A stretch of 18,919 nucleotides of DNA from Pseudomonadota bacterium (GTDB lineage: Bacteria > Pseudomonadota > Alphaproteobacteria > Rhizobiales > Rhizobiaceae), in the NCBI GenBank assembly GCA_023444445.1, contig JAEXMK010000147.1, forward strand, positions 1 through 18,919, written 5' to 3'. The translations under genes were made by a program, and so were the position numbers. The notes under the pieces are model-generated. The model did not search any database and was not told the DNA's origin. It was given only the letters and a program-made list of their open reading frames with translations. Positions within the stretch are counted from its first letter, which is position 1, and each line of letters begins with the position of its first letter. Shown piece by piece: positions 15,299 through 18,919 of the stretch.

Positions 15299-15991
15299 AT
15301 GACGAAAACCGCGACTTCCAAACGCGCAGCAGAAATCAAGCCGGCAAAACGGGATCCTGAAGGCGTCCGCCGCGACATTCTGTCCGTGGCGATGGAAGAA
15401 TTTTCGCAAAACGGACTGTCTGGAGCGCGGATCGATGAAATCGCCGCGCGCACGCGCACGTCCAAGCGCATGATCTATTATTACTTCACCGACAAGGAGA
15501 GCCTTTATCAGCATGTGCTGGAAGAGGCATATGCCAAGGTACGCGGAGGGGAAAGCGATCTGAGCCTGGATGAGCTGGAGCCTGTGGCGGCACTCGAGAA
15601 GCTCTGTCGGTTCACGTTCGATCACCACCGGCGTAATCCGGCCTTCATCCGAATGGTGATGATCGAGAATATTCACCACGGGCGGCACATGCAGTCTTCC
15701 GGGACCATACGCGAGTTGAACCGCACCGCCATCGAGGCGCTGGAGAGCGTGCTTGTGCGCGGCCAGCAGAGCGGCATCTTTCGGCAGGGCATCGACGCCT
15801 TGGAATTGCACTGGCAGATCAGCGCCCTGTCGTTTTTCAACGTCTCTAATGTCGCGACGTTCTCGTTTATCTTTGGCGACAGCCTGTTTACCGATGACGG
15901 CCAGGAGACCTTGTCGCGGCACGCCAGCGACATGGTGCTGCGTTATGTGCTGGCGCCCGCCCATCTCACGAAGATCGTGAAAGACGCTTGA
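15299..15991 (+). CDS. TetR/AcrR-family transcriptional regulator
   Basis: A 230-residue regulator with an N-terminal TetR DNA-binding domain. Helix 1 is [13 protein letters not shown] (about 27-39), the helix-turn-helix is [21 protein letters not shown] (43-63), and [14 protein letters not shown] follows. The C-terminal ligand domain (about 85-220) is helical and has the [20 protein letters not shown] stretch common in this subgroup. ATG 15299 lies 9 or so bases after GGTGGA. It is divergent from quiC across 88 bases, which is the classic layout for a local repressor acting on quiC and itself. The ligand is probably a pathway intermediate such as quinate, shikimate, dehydroshikimate or protocatechuate (inferred). 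Its last 26 bases overlap the end of the convergent aroQ. Confidence 0.9.
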   Translation: MTKTATSKRAAEIKPAKRDPEGVRRDILSVAMEEFSQNGLSGARIDEIAARTRTSKRMIYYYFTDKESLYQHVLEEAYAKVRGGESDLSLDELEPVAALEKLCRFTFDHHRRNPAFIRMVMIENIHHGRHMQSSGTIRELNRTAIEALESVLVRGQQSGIFRQGIDALELHWQISALSFFNVSNVATFSFIFGDSLFTDDGQETLSRHASDMVLRYVLAPAHLTKIVKDA

Positions 15992-16409
15992 TAAGGTGGC
16001 TGAGAGCCACCTCGTATCCTTCGATACCCAAACCAGCGATCACGCCCTCTGCACGGGGCGAAATATAGGAGTGGTGCCTGAAGGACTCGCGCTTGTGAAT
16101 GTTCGAGATGTGCACTTCGATGACCGGAGCCTCGAAGGTATTCAGGGCATCCAAGATCGCTACAGAGGTGTGTGTGAACGCGCCGGGATTGATGACGATG
16201 CCCGCGGACTTGCCGCGGGCTTCATGGATCCAGTCGATGATCTCATATTCCCGGTTGCTCTGGGCAAAAAACAGCGTGTGGCCAGCAGCGTCGGTGATGG
16301 CGCGGCAGTTTGCTTCGACGTCGGCAAGCGTTTCATAGCCATAGATTTCCGGCTGACGCTGGCCAAGCAGGTTGAGATTGGGACCGTTGAGGACCGTGAA
16401 GAGGCTCAT
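15966..16409 (-). CDS. aroQ: Type II 3-dehydroquinate dehydratase
   Basis: Interconverts 3-dehydroquinate and 3-dehydroshikimate. The 147-residue length is typical of the type II dodecameric enzyme. Motifs are NGPNLNLLG (8-16), the lid with R18 and the active-site Tyr in PEIYG (Y23), NPGAFTHTS (74-82, with N74 and H80), and [17 protein letters not shown] (98-114), which carries the catalytic His (H100) and R111. The start ATG 16409 overlaps the aroE stop as ATGA, so it is coupled to the dehydrogenase. In this setting it most likely runs in the catabolic direction, feeding quiC. No ribosome site of its own is needed. Its 3' end overlaps the convergent TetR gene by 26 bases. Confidence 0.93.
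   Translation of the reverse strand: MSLFTVLNGPNLNLLGQRQPEIYGYETLADVEANCRAITDAAGHTLFFAQSNREYEIIDWIHEARGKSAGIVINPGAFTHTSVAILDALNTFEAPVIEVHISNIHKRESFRHHSYISPRAEGVIAGLGIEGYEVALSHLIKRLSRSS
15994..16012 (+). terminator. Hairpin just after the TetR stop, inside aroQ
   Basis: A perfect 8-bp stem (AGGTGGCT at 15994-16001, AGCCACCT at 16005-16012) with a 3-base loop starts 3 bases after the TetR stop codon and lies within the last codons of aroQ on the other strand. It may stop transcription of the regulator before it runs far into aroQ antisense. No T run follows, and the sequence is also constrained as coding DNA. Confidence 0.33.
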
Positions 16410-17275
16410 GCGACGCCCTCCGCCATGCATAGTTCGGTGAAATGCGCCGTCATGCGCTCGGCGTCCGGCTCGCGTCCGCAGAACAGCCGGAAGGCGCCAA
16501 CGGCCTGGAACACCGTCATGCCGCCGCCTGGCAAGGTGCGGCAACCCTTCTGTGCCGCGGTGGCCAAAAGCTCTGTCACAAGCGGCATGTAGACAATGTC
16601 GGCCACCCAATGTCGCTGTTCGATCAGATCGGCGGCAACAGGCATGCCGGGATGGGCGGGCATGCCCATCGGGGTGGCGTGGATCAGGCCATCTGCATAG
16701 GGCAGTGACGCAGCCGGGTCATTCACCGCAAAGGCGCGGCCCTCACCAAAACGACCGTTGAGGTCCTGCGCCAGGCGTTCTGCCCTTGCCATATCCCGAT
16801 CAAAAATATCAAGACGGGCAATGTCGAGCTTCAGCGCCGCGTGTGCGACGGCAACCCCCGCGCCACCCGCGCCGACCAGCAGTGCCCGATCGCGTTTTGC
16901 ATCCGGCAGGCCACGGACGAAGCTTTCGTGAAAGCCATACCAGTCCGTATTATGGCCGATCCGTCGCCCATCGCGAAAAACCACCGTATTGACCGCGCCC
17001 AGCATCCGGGCGTCGTCCGACAGTTCATGCAGATGCGGGATGACCGCCTGCTTGAACGGATGGGTAATGTTGGTCCCGGCAAACCCGCGTGATTCAAGCT
17101 CGGAAAGAAGCTCCGGAAGCGCCGTTTCCGGCAGTTTGCGGGCGGTGACATCCACAAGCTCATAGGAATAATCGAGACCATGGGCCGCCCCCTCGCGCAT
17201 ATGCAGAGCAGGCGATTTCGATAGCTGGATGTCGGCGCCTATCAGGCCGACCTTGAAGGATTTTTTTTCTGTCAT
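16406..17275 (-). CDS. aroE: Shikimate/quinate dehydrogenase (AroE family, probably catabolic, NAD-linked)
   Basis: A 289-residue AroE-family oxidoreductase. The substrate domain shows SKSP (S19, S21), the NITHPFK motif with catalytic K75, AVNTV (N96) and HNTDWYGF with D111. The Rossmann domain has GAGGAG (135-140) and, at the end of the second strand, D159 in IFDRD. Biosynthetic NADP-dependent AroE normally has NRT-type residues there, while an acidic residue favours NAD. That, the NITHPFK variant and the catabolic neighbours suggest oxidation of quinate and/or shikimate. The SxS pair fits shikimate at least; quinate use is uncertain. ATG 17275 has no clear ribosome site but is the only sensible start; its first codons contain a run of eight A. 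It lies 72 bases after the ATPase gene and overlaps aroQ by ATGA. Confidence 0.9.
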   Translation of the reverse strand: MTEKKSFKVGLIGADIQLSKSPALHMREGAAHGLDYSYELVDVTARKLPETALPELLSELESRGFAGTNITHPFKQAVIPHLHELSDDARMLGAVNTVVFRDGRRIGHNTDWYGFHESFVRGLPDAKRDRALLVGAGGAGVAVAHAALKLDIARLDIFDRDMARAERLAQDLNGRFGEGRAFAVNDPAASLPYADGLIHATPMGMPAHPGMPVAADLIEQRHWVADIVYMPLVTELLATAAQKGCRTLPGGGMTVFQAVGAFRLFCGREPDAERMTAHFTELCMAEGVA

Positions 17276-17308
17276 GATCAGGTGTCGCTCATCGGACGGT
17301 GTGGGAGA

Positions 17309-17326
17309 GGCGGGACGATCCCCGCC
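17309..17326 (-). other. GC hairpin between the ATPase gene and aroE
   Basis: A 6-bp stem (GGCGGG at 17309-17314, CCCGCC at 17321-17326) with a 6-base loop lies in the 72-base gap after the ATPase stop. There is no T run on the minus strand. It could tune expression between the transport and enzyme genes; the stem is short and may be chance in GC-rich DNA. Confidence 0.22.
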
Positions 17327-17347
17327 CGCCTTAAGAGCGCGCGAACC

Positions 17348-18109
17348 TCAGTGGTGGGCGAGAATTTCGCCGAGGAACGTGCGCGTGCGCTGGTGCTTGG
17401 GGTCGCGGAAAAATTCGTCCGGCGGACCTTCTTCGATGATTTCGCCTTCCGACATAAAGATCACCCTATCGGCAACCTGCCGGGCGAAACCCATTTCATG
17501 GGTCACGCAGATCATCGTCATGCCGTCGCGGGCAAGACCGATCATGGTGTCGAGCACCTCTTTGACCATTTCCGGATCGAGAGCCGACGTCGGCTCATCA
17601 AACAGCATGGCCTTCGGTTCCATGCACAGCGCACGCGCGATCGCCGCACGCTGCTGCTGGCCACCGGACAGCTGGGCCGGGTATTTGTCTGCCTGATTGA
17701 GGATCCGCACGCGCTCCAGATATTTGCGCGCCGTCGCCTCTGCGTCGGCTTTCGAGACGCCCTTTACCCGCATCGGGGCGAGCGTACAGTTTTCCATGAT
17801 GGTCTTGTGCGGAAAAAGATTAAAGCTCTGGAAGACCATCCCCACCTCGCGGCGCACCGCATCGATGGCGCGGCTCGAATCCGAGAGCGTTGTGCCCTCG
17901 ACCGTAATCTTGCCTTCCTGGATCTCTTCCAAGTGATTGATGCAGCGGATGAGCGTTGATTTTCCCGACCCGGACGGTCCGCAAAGAACGATCTTCTCGC
18001 CTTTGCGAACTGTCATGTTGACGCTTTTCAGCGCGTGGAAGGCTCCATACCACTTTCCAACCCCTTCAAGGGCGATCAGCGGAGCCTGTTCGGCGGAGGA
18101 TTGCGGCAT
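17348..18109 (-). CDS. Polar-amino-acid-type ABC transporter ATPase (GlnQ/HisP class)
   Basis: A 253-residue ATPase of the PAAT class that would power a permease encoded outside the window. It has Walker A GPSGSGKS (44-51), the Q-loop [10 protein letters not shown] (92-101), signature LSGGQQQ (147-153), Walker [15 protein letters not shown] (168-181), and switch His ([11 protein letters not shown]204). I chose ATG 18109, with AAGGA 7 bases upstream; ATG 18124 lacks a ribosome site and adds only five residues. The gene begins 30 bases after the binding-protein stop and is followed by aroE, so transport and quinate-pathway genes are probably co-transcribed. Class is certain; substrate is inferred from neighbours only. 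Confidence 0.92.
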   Translation of the reverse strand: MPQSSAEQAPLIALEGVGKWYGAFHALKSVNMTVRKGEKIVLCGPSGSGKSTLIRCINHLEEIQEGKITVEGTTLSDSSRAIDAVRREVGMVFQSFNLFPHKTIMENCTLAPMRVKGVSKADAEATARKYLERVRILNQADKYPAQLSGGQQQRAAIARALCMEPKAMLFDEPTSALDPEMVKEVLDTMIGLARDGMTMICVTHEMGFARQVADRVIFMSEGEIIEEGPPDEFFRDPKHQRTRTFLGEILAHH

Positions 18110-18139
18110 GGAACGTTCCTTCATGCTTTGCAGCAGTGT

Positions 18140-18919
18140 TTAGTTGACGGTGTAGGGAATGTCGGGAAGCGAGGCCGGAAATTCCGGAACCGGGCGCTTC
18201 ATCCATTTGGCGTAGACTTTTGCGAGGTCGCCATTGGCCTTGGCCTTGTCGAGCCAGGCGTTAAGCGCTTCGTTCCAGTCCTTTTCACCGGGGCGGGTAG
18301 CGGCGCTGTTGTAGAGTGTCACAAGGTCGAACTTTACCTCGTAATCCTTGCCCCCTGCGGCCGCGAGACGGTCTCCATAAAACTGGTTGCCGCCGATCGC
18401 CTCGATCTGGCCCGACAGGATAGCCTGAATGGTGGCGGCGTCGTCATCGAAGCGAAGGATATTCGCCTTGGTGCCGGCCCCTGCGGTCAATGCCGTATCC
18501 ATGGGGCTGGATTTTGGTGCGCCGACGGTCATTCCGGTCAGATCGTCGAAATTGGCGATCTTCTTGTCCTTCGTGGCGTAAACCGACATGACGTTATGAG
18601 CGTAAGGCTGTGCATATTGCACGTTCTTGGCACGTTCCGGTGTCATCCCCATCGATGCGAAAAGGGCGTCGACCTTGCCGGTGCGGAGGGTCGGTATGCG
18701 GTTGGCGACCGCAAGCGGCACGAACTCCACTTTCAGTCCAAGATAGTCCGCAAACCCCCGAGCCAAGTCGGCATCGTAGCCCTCCTGCACGCCCGATGAA
18801 TTAATGAAGCCCCAGGGTGCATTGTCGCCCTGAATGCCGATCACCACCTTGCCGCTTGCCTTGGCTTCTTCCAATGTTCTGGCACTTGCACCCGAAGTCG
18901 TCAGGATTGGCAGCAAGGC
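18140..18919 (-). CDS. Family 3 periplasmic binding protein (5' end cut by window)
   Basis: Solute-binding protein of the polar amino acid (SBP family 3) class. About 260 residues are present. The frame runs open through the window edge and begins inside the signal peptide (ALLPILTTSGASA, then the mature start RTLEEAKASGKVVIG), so the true start lies beyond 18919. Family marks are GDNAPWGF (the ligand pocket region), EGYDADLARGFADYLGLKVEF, PTLRTGKVDALFASMGMTPERAKNVQYAQPY, and DDLTGMTVGAPKSS. The Arg in TPERAK is retained; in amino acid binders an Arg after this region holds the carboxylate, which would also suit a hydroxy-acid such as quinate. The stop is 30 bases before the ATPase start. No permease lies between them, so permease genes are expected upstream of this gene. 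Confidence 0.92.
   Translation of the reverse strand, partial: ALLPILTTSGASARTLEEAKASGKVVIGIQGDNAPWGFINSSGVQEGYDADLARGFADYLGLKVEFVPLAVANRIPTLRTGKVDALFASMGMTPERAKNVQYAQPYAHNVMSVYATKDKKIANFDDLTGMTVGAPKSSPMDTALTAGAGTKANILRFDDDAATIQAILSGQIEAIGGNQFYGDRLAAAGGKDYEVKFDLVTLYNSAATRPGEKDWNEALNAWLDKAKANGDLAKVYAKWMKRPVPEFPASLPDIPYTVN

Noticed and set aside
1..18919. Mobile element, prophage or CRISPR content
   Set aside because: No transposase, integrase, terminal repeats, phage structural genes or regularly spaced repeats are visible, and gene style is uniform across the window.

Overview
The window looks like chromosomal or large-replicon accessory DNA of a Rhizobiales alphaproteobacterium of the Agrobacterium/Rhizobium group. 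This rests on its GC-rich codon use, its density of solute-uptake operons and its protein styles; it is an inference, not an identification. Almost everything is on the minus strand. The only plus-strand genes I accept are a small unknown gene (5037-5414), a small monooxygenase-like gene (12907-13209) and a TetR regulator (15299-15991). No rRNA, tRNA, CRISPR array, insertion sequence or phage gene is visible.

Region 1 (1-4.8 kb, minus) is a complete branched-chain-amino-acid-type (HAAT) ABC importer operon in the order livK-livH-livM-livG-livF. It has tight stop/start overlaps, a hairpin after the binding-protein gene, a perfect dyad upstream of livK, and candidate terminators at its 3' end. 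The 335-base gap upstream of livK holds two adjacent hairpins.

Region 2 (5.0-12.8 kb) starts with the unknown plus-strand gene, which ends at a hairpin shared with the convergent operon. That operon (minus) is a peptide-type ABC importer: a fused double ATPase, a family 5 binding protein, two permeases, and a cytoplasmic M14 zinc carboxypeptidase-like enzyme as last gene. The layout suggests uptake of a peptide or amide-linked compound followed by hydrolysis inside the cell. A leader of about 290 bases, with a possible 45-codon ORF and an inverted repeat, precedes it.

Region 3 (12.9-18.9 kb) is a quinate/shikimate catabolic cluster. On the minus strand a family 3 binding protein (cut by the window edge), its ATPase, a shikimate/quinate dehydrogenase and a type II 3-dehydroquinate dehydratase form one run. 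A convergent TetR regulator follows, and divergent from it is quiC, encoding the two-domain 3-dehydroshikimate dehydratase that makes protocatechuate. Together the enzymes would convert quinate or shikimate to protocatechuate, and the ABC genes are a reasonable candidate for uptake of the substrate or a conjugate.

The most striking observation is that quiC is interrupted by a single in-frame amber codon (14560-14562, codon 217). It stands where the family normally has a Trp. It separates the last metal-binding Glu from the rest of the catalytic barrel, while the downstream half keeps all its conserved residues. Unless it is a sequencing error or is read through, this strain lacks the last step of the pathway.
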